A DNA stretch of 64,000 nucleotides. It comes from Candidatus Methanomethylophilaceae archaeon. GTDB lineage: Archaea; Thermoplasmatota; Thermoplasmata; Methanomassiliicoccales; Methanomethylophilaceae. The notes under the pieces were generated by a model, which worked only from the letters and a program-made list of their open reading frames with translations, was not told the origin of the DNA and ran no database searches. Where the stretch lies: NCBI GenBank assembly GCA_944320495.1, contig CALUHR010000002.1, positions 1-64,000 on the forward strand, written 5' to 3'. The translations under genes were made by a program, and so were the position numbers. Of this stretch, positions 17,528 through 25,867 are shown one piece after another. Numbering within the stretch: position 1 is the stretch's first letter; every line of letters starts with the position of its first letter.

Positions 17528-17803
17528 TCACTCCTCCTTCATTGTGATGGCGCCCTTGGGGCAGACCCTGGCGCAGATGCCGCATCCCTTGCAGTGGCTC
17601 ATCTTGATTCCGGACATCTTGTCGTCCCTGAAGACGATGCTGTTGTCGGGGCAGTAGATCCAGCATGTGTAGCAGTCGATGCACTTGTCCTGGTCGACGA
17701 CGGGGACGTAGCTCCTCCAGTCCCCGGTGGCGAAGTTCTCGGAGGAACCGGGCTTGATGATCCTGCCTCCGACCACGAGATCCTTGATGTTTGCCATTGC
17801 CAT
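17528..17803 (-). CDS. porD: Pyruvate:ferredoxin oxidoreductase, delta (ferredoxin) subunit
   Basis: 91 residues with two 4Fe-4S motifs, CIDCYTCWIYCP and CKGCGICARVCP, that pass electrons to ferredoxin. It starts two bases after the porG stop (TGACATG). MAM at the N-terminus leaves residue 1 or 3 as the true start. Confidence 0.93.
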   Translation of the reverse strand: MAMANIKDLVVGGRIIKPGSSENFATGDWRSYVPVVDQDKCIDCYTCWIYCPDNSIVFRDDKMSGIKMSHCKGCGICARVCPKGAITMKEE

Positions 17804-17804
17804 G

Positions 17805-18362
17805 TCACTGCACCTCGTTGTAGCCCCTCTTGAGGGCGGAGAGGTTCTTCACGATGACCTTGTCGGCGAGCTTGCCGGTGAACTTGTTGGTGATCTGGTC
17901 CTCGAGCATGTCATAGGGGATGCTCGGAACGGACTTGATGAGGGCGCCCAGCATGACGGTGTTGACCATGGGCTTGCCGATCTCGTCGATGGCGATCCTG
18001 TTGGCGTCGAGGGTGTGGCACTCGACGTCGGTCCCCAGAGCCTCCTGCAGCTCCTTGGGGGATCCGGTGTAGTTGGCGACGATCACGGAGGTCTTCTTCA
18101 GGCCACGGGTGACGTCGACCTTGCCCACGAGGGTGCCGTCCATGATGACGACAACATCGGGCTCGTAGACCTGGCTGTGGACCCTGATCGGCTCGTCGGA
18201 GACCCTGGTGAAACCCCTGATCGGGGCTCCCATCCTCTCCGGACCGAACTCCGGGAACGCCTTGACGTACTTGCCCGAGGCGATGGCGGTCTCGGCGAAG
18301 ATCTCGTTCGCCGTGACGAGACCCTGACCTCCCCTGCCGTGCCAGCATAGTTCCATGTGCAT
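17805..18362 (-). CDS. porG: Pyruvate:ferredoxin oxidoreductase, gamma subunit
   Basis: 185 residues. The family start CWHGRGGQGLVTANEI appears at once, followed by FGPERMGAPIRGFTRVS. The ATG at 18362 (or 18356) is chosen because a TATA box (TTTAAAATA, minus strand, near 18397) places transcription about 10 bases upstream. The longer frame to 18425 would include the promoter. First gene of porGDAB, divergent from ppsA; the shared intergenic region holds tandem repeats. Confidence 0.92.
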   Translation of the reverse strand: MHMELCWHGRGGQGLVTANEIFAETAIASGKYVKAFPEFGPERMGAPIRGFTRVSDEPIRVHSQVYEPDVVVIMDGTLVGKVDVTRGLKKTSVIVANYTGSPKELQEALGTDVECHTLDANRIAIDEIGKPMVNTVMLGALIKSVPSIPYDMLEDQITNKFTGKLADKVIVKNLSALKRGYNEVQ

Positions 18363-18453
18363 TGGTACCACTGTGGCTCCGTATGGGTGCGATATTTTAA
18401 ATCCTTCCTCACCAGACGTGTCCAAATCGACGGTTGGAGCATTTAGGAGGCCC

Positions 18454-18485
18454 TTTTTCTACGATTTCCGTAATTTTTTCTACGA
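18454..18485. promoter_or_regulatory. Tandem repeat in the porG-ppsA divergent region
   Basis: TTTTTCTACGA occurs at 18454-18464 and again at 18475-18485, 21 bases apart, which puts both copies on one face of the helix. Palindromes ATTCTAGAAT (about 18539) and ATTCCGGAAT (about 18630) lie between here and ppsA. They may be regulator sites for the divergent por and pps genes. Confidence 0.4.
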
Positions 18486-18653
18486 ATACACTCAATATTC
18501 CTATGTTTGACGCAGCATCCGCCCCTCCGGGGGCCATTATTCTAGAATCTCTTTCGCGCGTACTATCGAAACGATTTATAACTCCGAACCATACCGAGAA
18601 AACATACGGCACAGGGTGCCTCAAAACGACATTCCGGAATCGGGGATTTTCCA

Positions 18654-20978
18654 ATGGACAGAAAGATCGTGGATGTAAACGAGCTGCACGTCGAAGACAT
18701 ACCGATAGTCGGAGGGAAGGGGGCAAACCTCGGGGAGCTCACCAACGCCGGCTTCCCGGTGCCCGAGGCATTCGTGCTTACCACCGAGTCCTACGACTAC
18801 TTTGTGAAAAGCGGGGACCTCATGCCCAAGGTCAACGAGAAGCTGGCCGGGATCGACAGGACCTCCGACGACAGCCTCGCCGAGGCATCCGCGCAGATCA
18901 GGGCCATCTTCGAGGAGTGCGACATCCCCGCGGACCTGAAGAAGGAGATCGTCTCCAGGTACAGGCTCCTGGTCCCAAAGGGCAAGGTCGGGTTCGTCGC
19001 GGTCCGCTCCAGCGCCACCGCCGAGGACCTGCCCGACGCGAGCTTCGCCGGACAGCAGGAGACCTACCTGAACGTCGCCGACGAGGACGACCTCATGGAC
19101 AAGATCAGGAAGTGCTGGTCCTCGCTGTTCACCGCCAGGGCCATCGCCTACCGCGAGAAGCAGGGCTACTCCCATGAGGATGTCAAGCTCGCGGTCGTCG
19201 TCCAGAGGATGGTCAACTCCGAGTTCTCCGGTATCATGTTCACCGTCGACCCCAACAGCGGCGCCAAGTACAGCGTCATCGAGGGAGGCTACGGGCTGGG
19301 AGAGGCCATCGTCGGAGGGGAGGTCACCCCCGACACCTACGTCGTCGACAAGCAGAAGATGGAGATCCTGAAGAAGAGAATCTCCACACAGACCTGGAAG
19401 TACATCCGCGGACCCAAGGGCGGTGTCGTCAAGGAGGACATGCCCAAGGACGCCGTCAAGGCCCAGAAGATCCCCGACTCCCGCGTGCAGGAGATCGCCG
19501 AGATCGGAAGGCAGATCGAGATCCACTACGAGAAGCCCATGGACATGGAGTGGTGCATCGAGGACGACAAGGTCTACATCGTCCAGGCGAGGCCCATCAC
19601 CGCCACCGGCAACTCCGCCACCAACGAGTCGATCGGCACCGTCGCTCACAGCGAGGACATCCTCGCCAGCGGACTCGGGGCCAGCCCCGGCCTCGCCACC
19701 GGCAGGGTCGTCATCTACGACATCAGCATGAGCCTGGACGCCGTCAAGGAGGGCGACGTCCTGGTCACCAAGATGACCATGCCCGACATGGTCCCCGCCA
19801 TGAGCAGGGCCGCGGGCATCGTCACCGACGAGGGAGGCATGACCTGCCACGCCGCCATCATCTCCAGGGAGCTCGGAACCCCCTGCGTCGTCGGTACCGG
19901 CAACGCCACCGAGGTCCTGAAGGACGGCATGGAGGTCACCGTCGACGGAACCACTGGAACCGTCTACAAGGGCGCCCTGAAGAACGCCGCCTCCGAGGAG
20001 CAGGCAGCCGCCCAGGGAGCACCCACCGCCATGGCGGAGTTCGTGCCGATCACCGGGACCAAGGTGATGGTCAACATGTCCATGCCCGCCAAGGCCGAGG
20101 AGATCGCCAAGCTCCAGTGCGACGGGGTCGGTCTGATGCGCAGCGAGTTCCTCTTCACCAACTACATCGGAGAGCACCCCTGCGCCGTCATCGAGGAGGG
20201 CAGGGCGGAGGAGCTCGTCGACAAGCTCGCGGAGGGCATCTCCAAGGTCTGCCGCGCGTTCTACCCCAGGCCCATCACCCTTCGCACGTCCGACTTCAAG
20301 ACCAACGAGTACAGGGACATGAAGGGCGGCGCGGACTACGAGCCCAACGAGGACAACCCCATGATCGGATGGAGGGGCTGCTCCAGGTACGTCTCCGACT
20401 CCTACCGCGAGGCGTTCATGTGCGAGCTCAGGGCCATCAAGAAGGTCAGGGACGAGATGGGCTTCAAGAACCTCAACATGATGCTCCCGTTCGTCAGGAC
20501 CATCGAGGAGGTCCAGGACATCACCGAGATGATGAGGGCCGTCGGCCTCCGCAGGGGCAGGGACTTCAAGCTGTACTTCATGGCCGAGGTCCCCGTGAAC
20601 ATCTTCATGGCCGACGAGTTCTGCAAGTACTGCGACGCGTTCTCCATCGGGTCGAACGACCTGACCCAACTCACCATGGGATCCGACAGGGACTCCGACA
20701 TCCTGGGCCACATGGGATACTTCGACGAGAGGCAGGAGGGCGTCAAGAGGGCCATCGCCCAGCTGATCAAGGTCGCCCACGAGAACGGTAAGTTCGTCAG
20801 CATCTGCGGGCAGGCCCCGTCCGTCTACCCCGAGTTCACCGAGTTCCTGGTCGAGCAGGGTATCGACTGCATCTCCCTCAACCCGGACACCTTCAACAAG
20901 ACCAAGAGGATCATCGCGTCCGCCGAGCAGCGCGTCCTGCTCAGGGACCTGAGGACCCTCAGGCAGAGGCTGAACTGA
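18654..20978 (+). CDS. ppsA: Phosphoenolpyruvate synthase (pyruvate, water dikinase)
   Basis: 774 residues. It makes PEP from pyruvate and ATP. The N-terminal ATP-grasp domain starts IVGGKGANLGEL. The phospho-histidine motif GGMTCHAAIISREL is near residue 400, and the C-terminal PEP/pyruvate barrel has GSNDLTQL and SICGQAPS with the catalytic Cys. It is divergent from porGDAB, which makes pyruvate from acetyl-CoA, so the pair forms the entry to gluconeogenesis. A TATA box GATTTATAACT about 80 bases upstream implies a leader of about 50 bases. Confidence 0.96.
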   Translation: MDRKIVDVNELHVEDIPIVGGKGANLGELTNAGFPVPEAFVLTTESYDYFVKSGDLMPKVNEKLAGIDRTSDDSLAEASAQIRAIFEECDIPADLKKEIVSRYRLLVPKGKVGFVAVRSSATAEDLPDASFAGQQETYLNVADEDDLMDKIRKCWSSLFTARAIAYREKQGYSHEDVKLAVVVQRMVNSEFSGIMFTVDPNSGAKYSVIEGGYGLGEAIVGGEVTPDTYVVDKQKMEILKKRISTQTWKYIRGPKGGVVKEDMPKDAVKAQKIPDSRVQEIAEIGRQIEIHYEKPMDMEWCIEDDKVYIVQARPITATGNSATNESIGTVAHSEDILASGLGASPGLATGRVVIYDISMSLDAVKEGDVLVTKMTMPDMVPAMSRAAGIVTDEGGMTCHAAIISRELGTPCVVGTGNATEVLKDGMEVTVDGTTGTVYKGALKNAASEEQAAAQGAPTAMAEFVPITGTKVMVNMSMPAKAEEIAKLQCDGVGLMRSEFLFTNYIGEHPCAVIEEGRAEELVDKLAEGISKVCRAFYPRPITLRTSDFKTNEYRDMKGGADYEPNEDNPMIGWRGCSRYVSDSYREAFMCELRAIKKVRDEMGFKNLNMMLPFVRTIEEVQDITEMMRAVGLRRGRDFKLYFMAEVPVNIFMADEFCKYCDAFSIGSNDLTQLTMGSDRDSDILGHMGYFDERQEGVKRAIAQLIKVAHENGKFVSICGQAPSVYPEFTEFLVEQGIDCISLNPDTFNKTKRIIASAEQRVLLRDLRTLRQRLN

Positions 20979-20985
20979 TCACAAA

Positions 20986-21003
20986 GAGGGCCTTCGGGCC
21001 CTC
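20986..21003 (+). terminator. Hairpin after ppsA
   Basis: GAGGGCC-TTCG-GGCCCTC, a 7-bp stem closed by a stable TTCG tetraloop, starting 8 bases past the stop and followed by CCTTTAACCTT. Confidence 0.7.
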
Positions 21004-21062
21004 CCTTTAACCTTCTATTCATCGTCGTCTGATACCAGAAGCTGCCCCTCGACCGATATGCG

Positions 21063-21089
21063 GATTCATTAGGGAAATTCCAATGAATC
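21063..21089. repeat. Inverted repeat with overlapping direct repeat
   Basis: GATTCATT (21063-21070) and AATGAATC (21082-21089) form perfect arms around GGAAATTCC. AGGGAAATTCCAATGA is also imperfectly repeated about 28 bases downstream (AGGGAAAATCGAATGA, 21099). It may be an operator for the following small frame or for azlCD. Confidence 0.4.
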
Positions 21090-21110
21090 TGACTTATCAG
21101 GGAAAATCGA

Positions 21111-21275
21111 ATGAGCCCGTGTCAGACGACGGATCGAACGCCCCTACAGAGGTTCTACGGATATGGCCTGCGCGACTGTACGGAGGAGCAGGGCATCATC
21201 CTGATCGATCCGGATGCGCTGGTCGGGGATTCCCCGGTACTGGGACTCCGATCCGGACCCGACCCCGCTATATAG
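21111..21275 (+). CDS. Possible small protein (54 residues) ending in TAG, uncertain
   Basis: An ATG at 21111 opens a 54-codon frame with protein-like composition (YGYGLRDCTEEQGIILIDPDALVGDSPV), ending at a TAG within the TATA box of azlC (CTATATAGG). No family is recognised and no ribosome site is seen. It could be the end of a decayed gene. It is notable because TAG stops are almost absent in this window; if TAG is decoded, the frame continues into azlC out of phase. Confidence 0.3.
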   Translation: MSPCQTTDRTPLQRFYGYGLRDCTEEQGIILIDPDALVGDSPVLGLRSGPDPAI

Positions 21276-21303
21276 GGGGAGGCCTTCCGAGTGCGCGACC
21301 CAC

Positions 21304-22014
21304 ATGGGAGAATGGAAGGAGGCTCTGACCAAGGCATTCCCCTACACCATACCGGTGCTGGCGGGATATCTCTTCATAGGCGGAGCCTTCGGCGTCATGT
21401 TCGCCGACGAGGGCTACAGCGTCCTCTGGGCCATCCTCATGAGCATCGTCGTCTACGCCGGGTCCGGACAGTACCTGGCCACCACGTTCTTCGTTCCCGG
21501 TTTCTCGCTGGTGCAGGCAGCGTTCCTGACGATCATGGTCAACATCAGGCACGTGTTCTACGGCCTGTCCCTGGTGGACCGCTACAACCGCTACGGGAAG
21601 AAACGCTGGTACATGGTGTTCGGGATGACCGACGAGACCTACTCGCTCATCTGCACCACCGACGTCCCGGAGGGCGTGAGCGAGGAGAAGTTCCTGTTCT
21701 CGATCACGCTGCTGGACCAGCTCTACTGGATCCTCGGAACGATCGTCGGATCCCTGCTGATGTCGACCTTCGGATTCAACTCGGACGGGATCGAATTCGC
21801 CATGACGGCGCTGTTCATCGTGATGTTCATGGAGCTCTGGTACAGGCGCACGAACCGTCCGGCGGAGCTCATCGGCGCCGGTGCGTCCATCGTGTGCCTG
21901 GTGGTGTTCGGTGCGGACGGCTTCGTCCTTCCGGCGATGCTCCTGATGATCGCGATAATCCTGATCGCCCGCAGGAGACTGGACAGGAACACGGGAGGCG
22001 AGACGAATGCTTGA
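21304..22014 (+). CDS. azlC: Branched-chain amino acid exporter, large subunit (AzlC)
   Basis: 236 residues with about 5-6 membrane segments and the AzlC pattern FGVMFADEGYS, VYAGSGQYLA, VNIRHVFYGLS and FGMTDETYSL. With AzlD it exports branched-chain amino acids or analogues. The ATG at 21304 lies about 30 bases after a TATA box (GCTATATAGG). Upstream in-frame codons include the promoter and were excluded. It overlaps azlD by 8 bases. Confidence 0.9.
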   Translation: MGEWKEALTKAFPYTIPVLAGYLFIGGAFGVMFADEGYSVLWAILMSIVVYAGSGQYLATTFFVPGFSLVQAAFLTIMVNIRHVFYGLSLVDRYNRYGKKRWYMVFGMTDETYSLICTTDVPEGVSEEKFLFSITLLDQLYWILGTIVGSLLMSTFGFNSDGIEFAMTALFIVMFMELWYRRTNRPAELIGAGASIVCLVVFGADGFVLPAMLLMIAIILIARRRLDRNTGGETNA

Positions 22015-22591
22015 TCCGATACCCTCCCTGATAATGATCGCGGTGGTGGCCGTGGCGACCTTCGCCACTCGCGCCGCATCCTTCATCGCCTTCCCCAAGG
22101 GGAGGGAGATACCCCCGACCGTGAAGTACATCGGAGCCGTGCTCCCGCCGGCGGTGATCGGGATGCTCGTAGTGTACTGCCTCAGGTCCACGGAGGTCCT
22201 GGGATACCCGTACGGCATCCCCGAGCTGATAGCGTGCCTGGTCGTGATAGGGCTTCACGCCTGGAAGAGGAACGTCATCCTCAGCGTTGGGGTCGGCACC
22301 GTGCTGTACATGGCGCTGATACAGGCGGTGTTCGTGCGACGTCATTCGTCCTTGACGCTGTCCATCAGCCTCTGGTTGATACCGTCCGCCTCCTCCGACG
22401 GAAGGAGCATGGTGGTGATCTCCATGAACGGGTGCTTTGAGCCCTCGATGATGTTCACGTCGTCCAGAGTGCGGAGACCCCACCTCTCGGCGGTCTTCTC
22501 CAGACCGATCTTGGTGTCGAAGTCATTCGGTACGAGGACTATGGCCTTGAACTCCTTCAGACCGAGCTTCTTGGCGGCCATGATGCGGTGA
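22007..22591 (+). CDS. azlD: Branched-chain amino acid exporter, small subunit (AzlD), with unusual read-on
   Basis: The first about 110 residues are a normal AzlD with four membrane segments (RAASFIAFPKG, VLPPAVIGMLVVY, LIACLVVIGLHAWKRN, VGVGTVLYMALIQAVF). The family usually ends there. Here codon CGA at 22337-22339 stands where TGA would close the gene two bases before the convergent CBS-protein gene ends. Instead the frame runs on antisense through that gene to 22591, adding about 84 residues with no homology expected. Either the stop was lost, or the base is a consensus error. Confidence 0.8.
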   Translation: MLDPIPSLIMIAVVAVATFATRAASFIAFPKGREIPPTVKYIGAVLPPAVIGMLVVYCLRSTEVLGYPYGIPELIACLVVIGLHAWKRNVILSVGVGTVLYMALIQAVFVRRHSSLTLSISLWLIPSASSDGRSMVVISMNGCFEPSMMFTSSRVRRPHLSAVFSRPILVSKSFGTRTMALNSFRPSFLAAMMR

Positions 22592-23184
22592 TGTCCGTCC
22601 ACCAGGAGATAGCCATTGCGCCTCTGCACGACGATGAGGGGCTCGTTGAGCCCGCGCTTGAGCTCGTACTGGCGGCCGATGAGCTCGTCCATGTACACCT
22701 CCTTCTGAGTGGGGATGATCATGTCGATGGGGATGTCCTTGTTGACCACCTTGAAGCGGAGGCTGTTCTGCTGCTCGAGGAAGTTCTTGACCGACATGAC
22801 CTTGCCCGGACGGGACTTCTCGATCTGGGAGCGGACGATGTCGATGTTGGAGATGATGCCGACGAGCTTCTTGTCGTCGTCCACGACCGGCAGGTTCCTG
22901 AGGCCGTATCTGAAGAGGATGCGGGTGGCGTCGTCGGTGGACATGGAGGGGATGGCGCAGAGCGTGCCCCTCTTCATGACGGAGCGGATCTTCGCATTGG
23001 GCTTGTCGATGTGGCGGAGCAGCTCCTTGGCGGTGACGAAACCCAGCAGATAGCCCTTCTCGGTGATCGGGAATCCGTGGAAGTTGGAGTTGATGATCTC
23101 CTGCCTCACCTGCTCCACGGTCATATCCGGGCTCACGGTGTGGACGTTCCTGATCATGTACTCTCCGACGGTTGCTTCTGGCAT
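22342..23184 (-). CDS. CBS-domain pair fused to a ParB-like nuclease domain
   Basis: 280 residues. Two CBS motifs occupy about residues 1-125 (VGEYMIRNVHTVSPDMTVEQV and IRSVMKRGTLCAIPSMSTDDA), a likely adenine-nucleotide sensor. The C-terminal part is ParB-like (RGLNEPLIVVQRRNGYLLVDGHHR then AAKKLG). Such fusions occur in methanogen genomes, but the target is unknown. The ATG at 23184 is preferred because TATA-like GATTATATG (minus strand, about 23220-23212) puts transcription near 23190. An in-frame ATG at 23211 is the alternative. Longer upstream frames overlap the AAG gene and are artefacts. Confidence 0.82.
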   Translation of the reverse strand: MPEATVGEYMIRNVHTVSPDMTVEQVRQEIINSNFHGFPITEKGYLLGFVTAKELLRHIDKPNAKIRSVMKRGTLCAIPSMSTDDATRILFRYGLRNLPVVDDDKKLVGIISNIDIVRSQIEKSRPGKVMSVKNFLEQQNSLRFKVVNKDIPIDMIIPTQKEVYMDELIGRQYELKRGLNEPLIVVQRRNGYLLVDGHHRIMAAKKLGLKEFKAIVLVPNDFDTKIGLEKTAERWGLRTLDDVNIIEGSKHPFMEITTMLLPSEEADGINQRLMDSVKDE

Positions 23185-23299
23185 CAGACCCCGAATCGGC
23201 GTTCGAGACATATAATCACTCACACATGGAGTTGATTGCCGACAAGGCGATTGGTCGTCGAGCAGACGGCGGGACCGTTGCATCAGAACGGATGTACGC

Positions 23300-23842
23300 T
23301 CACCGGACCGTGGCCGCCGGTGAGCGGCTACGTCGGACCCTGAACCTCCAGGGCCTGGTCCGGTCCTCCTCCGACGCATACCCGATACCGATGCGAGGGG
23401 ATGCGGTGTATCCCGGACGGCACCCGTTGTCTTCCATCCAGAGCACCCCGTCCGGAGACATCTCCGAGCCGTACATCGAGAGCTCCAGGCCCAGCTCCCT
23501 GCCGACCCTTCCCGGACCGTCGAAGCCGTCCACGCCACGAACCAGGACGCCCTCTGGATGGCCCTCATGTCCGGTGACAATGGTCAGCAGGTTGAACATA
23601 TGGCATCTGTGAACGTATGCCAGACCGCCCGATTCGAACATTATCCTCGCACGTCCGGTGGGACAGCGATGGGCATGACATGCCGTATCCTCCATCCCGT
23701 AGTAGATCTCGGTCTCCGTGACACGGTACCTGCGGACCCCGTCCAGGAAGCGACGGCAAAGGAGCTTTCCCAGCATGTCCGGGGCCAGCTCCGTCGCGGG
23801 ACGCGCGTAGTACGACCTATCCAGAACCGCCGAGTCGGCCAT
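23300..23842 (-). CDS. DNA-3-methyladenine glycosylase (AAG/MPG type)
   Basis: 180 residues, slightly short for the family. It removes alkylated purines in base excision repair. Motifs are visible as ELAPDMLGKLLCRR, VTETEIYYGMEDTACHA (catalytic Glu) and GLAYVHRCHMFNLLTIVTG. The C-terminus ends RIGIGYA then a basic tail. It is divergent from the Mrp gene. Confidence 0.9.
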   Translation of the reverse strand: MADSAVLDRSYYARPATELAPDMLGKLLCRRFLDGVRRYRVTETEIYYGMEDTACHAHRCPTGRARIMFESGGLAYVHRCHMFNLLTIVTGHEGHPEGVLVRGVDGFDGPGRVGRELGLELSMYGSEMSPDGVLWMEDNGCRPGYTASPRIGIGYASEEDRTRPWRFRVRRSRSPAATVR

Positions 23843-23946
23843 GAAGGAGTCATCGCAATCGGCGATGTAACGGAGCTGTCACCGCGGACATGGGCTGGCA
23901 ACCCTTTAAGGCGGAACCAGCGATACCCGCCACTCAGAGGCATAAC

Positions 23947-24771
23947 ATGGCAGGCAACGTCATGACCGCCGAGGCGATAGAGGAGCAGACCAGGCTCCAG
24001 GACACCCTCGGTCACATCAAGCACATCATCATCGTTATGAGCGGAAAGGGAGGCGTCGGGAAGAGCACCGTGTCCTCCAACCTGGCCACCGAACTCTCCA
24101 TGAGAGGCTACCAGGTGGGGCTCATGGACGTGGACATCACCGGACCCAACATCCCCAAGATGTTCGGCGTCGAGGACGAGAAGCTCCATGTCCTGGACGA
24201 GAGGCTCATCCCCGTCACTGTGCCACCCTCCATGAAGCTCATCTCCATGGCGTTCCTCCTTCCTGACAAGGACTCGCCGGTCATGTGGCGCGGACCCGTC
24301 AAGATGGGTGCCATCAAGCAGTTCATCGAGGACGTCAACTGGGGCGACCTCGACTACCTTGTGGTCGACATGCCCCCAGGAACCGGGGACGAGGCCCTGT
24401 CCATCGTACAGCTCATGCCCAAGGCCGACGGCATGATCATCGTCACCACCCCGCAGGACGTGGCGCTCCTGGACAGCAGGAAGTCCCTCAGGTTCGGAGC
24501 CGAGACCAACGTCCCGATCATCGGAATCGTCGAGAACATGAGCGGATTCGTCTGCCCGCACTGCGGCGAGGTGACGGACATCTTCAAGTCCGGAGGCGGG
24601 GAGAAGGCTGCGAAGGAGCTCAACGTGCAGTTCCTCGGGAAGGTCCCCATCGAACCGGGCGTCGTCGAGAGCGGCGACAGCGGCATGCCCGCGGTCCTGA
24701 AATACCCCGACTCCGCGTCGGCCAAGGCCTTCAAGACGATCGTCGACAAGGTCGTGAAGACGGTAGAATGA
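23947..24771 (+). CDS. Mrp/NBP35-type iron-sulfur cluster carrier ATPase
   Basis: 274 residues. The deviant Walker A GKGGVGKST is at residues 33-41. MDVDITGPNIPKMFG and VDMPPGTGDEAL follow, and the CPHC cysteine pair that holds a bridging 4Fe-4S cluster is near residue 203. It transfers clusters to apoproteins. The ATG at 23947 is supported by a CCTTTAAGG TATA-like box about 30 bases upstream. It overlaps the NifX-like gene by 4 bases. Confidence 0.92.
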   Translation: MAGNVMTAEAIEEQTRLQDTLGHIKHIIIVMSGKGGVGKSTVSSNLATELSMRGYQVGLMDVDITGPNIPKMFGVEDEKLHVLDERLIPVTVPPSMKLISMAFLLPDKDSPVMWRGPVKMGAIKQFIEDVNWGDLDYLVVDMPPGTGDEALSIVQLMPKADGMIIVTTPQDVALLDSRKSLRFGAETNVPIIGIVENMSGFVCPHCGEVTDIFKSGGGEKAAKELNVQFLGKVPIEPGVVESGDSGMPAVLKYPDSASAKAFKTIVDKVVKTVE

Positions 24772-25115
24772 GAATACTCGTCGTATCAGAGGGGGAGTCC
24801 CTGGACTCCTACGTGGCCGATGACTTCGGCCACGCCCCCTGCTTCCTCCTCGTCGACTCGGAGACGCTGGACTACAGCGCCATAATCAACGAGTTCGTCA
24901 ACGAGGAGGGCGCCGGCATGGCGGTCGCCAGGGCAATCGTGGGCCTGAAGGTCGATGCCGTGCTCACCGGGGGAATCGGAATGCACGGGATGCAGATCCT
25001 CCGCGAAGCGGGGATAGACGTGTCGTCCGATGAGGAGGGGACGGTCGAGGAGGCCGTCACCGACTACCTGAGACGCATAGAGCGCAGGAAGAAGTTCGAG
25101 TCCCAGGGACAGTGA
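24768..25115 (+). CDS. NifX/NifB-like cofactor-binding protein
   Basis: 115 residues with the dinitrogenase iron-molybdenum cofactor domain pattern: an N-terminal strand then DDFGHAPCFLLVD, a helix (GMAVARAIVGLKVDAVLTGGIG) and GMQILREAGIDV. Homologues often sit next to Mrp ATPases and are thought to hold or deliver iron-sulfur clusters; no nitrogenase genes are present. Its start overlaps the Mrp stop (ATGA), so the two are coupled. Confidence 0.85.
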   Translation: MRILVVSEGESLDSYVADDFGHAPCFLLVDSETLDYSAIINEFVNEEGAGMAVARAIVGLKVDAVLTGGIGMHGMQILREAGIDVSSDEEGTVEEAVTDYLRRIERRKKFESQGQ

Positions 25116-25119
25116 AACG

Positions 25120-25140
25120 GGACGGGCCTCCGGCCCGTCC
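25120..25140 (+). terminator. Hairpin after the Mrp operon
   Basis: GGACGGGCC-TCC-GGCCCGTCC, a 9-bp stem followed by ATTATTCTC, placed between convergent genes. Confidence 0.65.
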
Positions 25141-25171
25141 ATTATTCTCACGGCCGATGCAGGCCCGGCTG

Positions 25172-25867
25172 TCACTGGTCTATCCTTCCGTAGAACAATA
25201 CGGTGTACGCATGTATGGTGAGCGCCGCGACCATCCCGGCGGATGCCACGAATACCGCGACTGTGAATCCCTGATCCCATCCGAAGGTGAACGAGAGCAT
25301 CGATCCAAGTACTAAGGCCAGTAGGAGAAGCCCCCCTCCGACCGTTCCGGTGATGGCCGTCACATGACCGCTGTAATGACCGTACCTGTGCCCAAGACCG
25401 AGAAGCTCGCTCTCCCTTATCGAGCGATAGATTGATCCTCCGTTCAGGTACCACGCGTTCTGGAACACGGTCCCCAGCAGGAAGAGGGTGGCACAGGCCA
25501 ACATGGCCGTTCCCGTCATCGCATCAACGACGAACGAGACGATGGCCGCGAGGATCATGGACGGAAGGGCGATGACGAGACAGGAGAGGTTCCTGGACGT
25601 CACCAGGTCCCTCCTGTCTACGACCGTCACGACGAACGTTCTCCATCCACCTCCCTCCGACCTGACTCCGAAATCCCTGACCTTGAACACCGCTCCGACC
25701 ATCTCCACCATGACCACTGCTGCGAATAGGGAGACCGTCACGGGGATGACGGGGCCGTCGCTCAGCAGCGCGGCCGCCGTCGCCACCGCGGATGCCGCGG
25801 CATATGCGACCGCCAACCACCTCAGCGATTGGAGGTTCAGCCTGAGGAGCGCCGCGACACCCGTCAT
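25172..25867 (-). CDS. ABC exporter membrane protein (second permease)
   Basis: 231 residues with about six membrane segments (LAVAYAAASAVATAAALL, VTVSLFAAVVMVEMVGAVF and others). No named motif is present; assignment as a permease rests on hydrophobicity and on its place as the last gene of a GntR-ATPase-permease-permease cassette with 4-base overlaps. This layout matches Ytr/Bcr-type exporters. It converges with the Mrp operon. Confidence 0.7.
   Translation of the reverse strand: MTGVAALLRLNLQSLRWLAVAYAAASAVATAAALLSDGPVIPVTVSLFAAVVMVEMVGAVFKVRDFGVRSEGGGWRTFVVTVVDRRDLVTSRNLSCLVIALPSMILAAIVSFVVDAMTGTAMLACATLFLLGTVFQNAWYLNGGSIYRSIRESELLGLGHRYGHYSGHVTAITGTVGGGLLLLALVLGSMLSFTFGWDQGFTVAVFVASAGMVAALTIHAYTVLFYGRIDQ

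Noticed and set aside
18621..20780. 719-codon minus-strand frame opposite ppsA
   Set aside because: Antisense shadow produced by GC-rich third positions; Asp/Leu/Val/Gly-rich with no domain, while ppsA is unmistakable on the plus strand.
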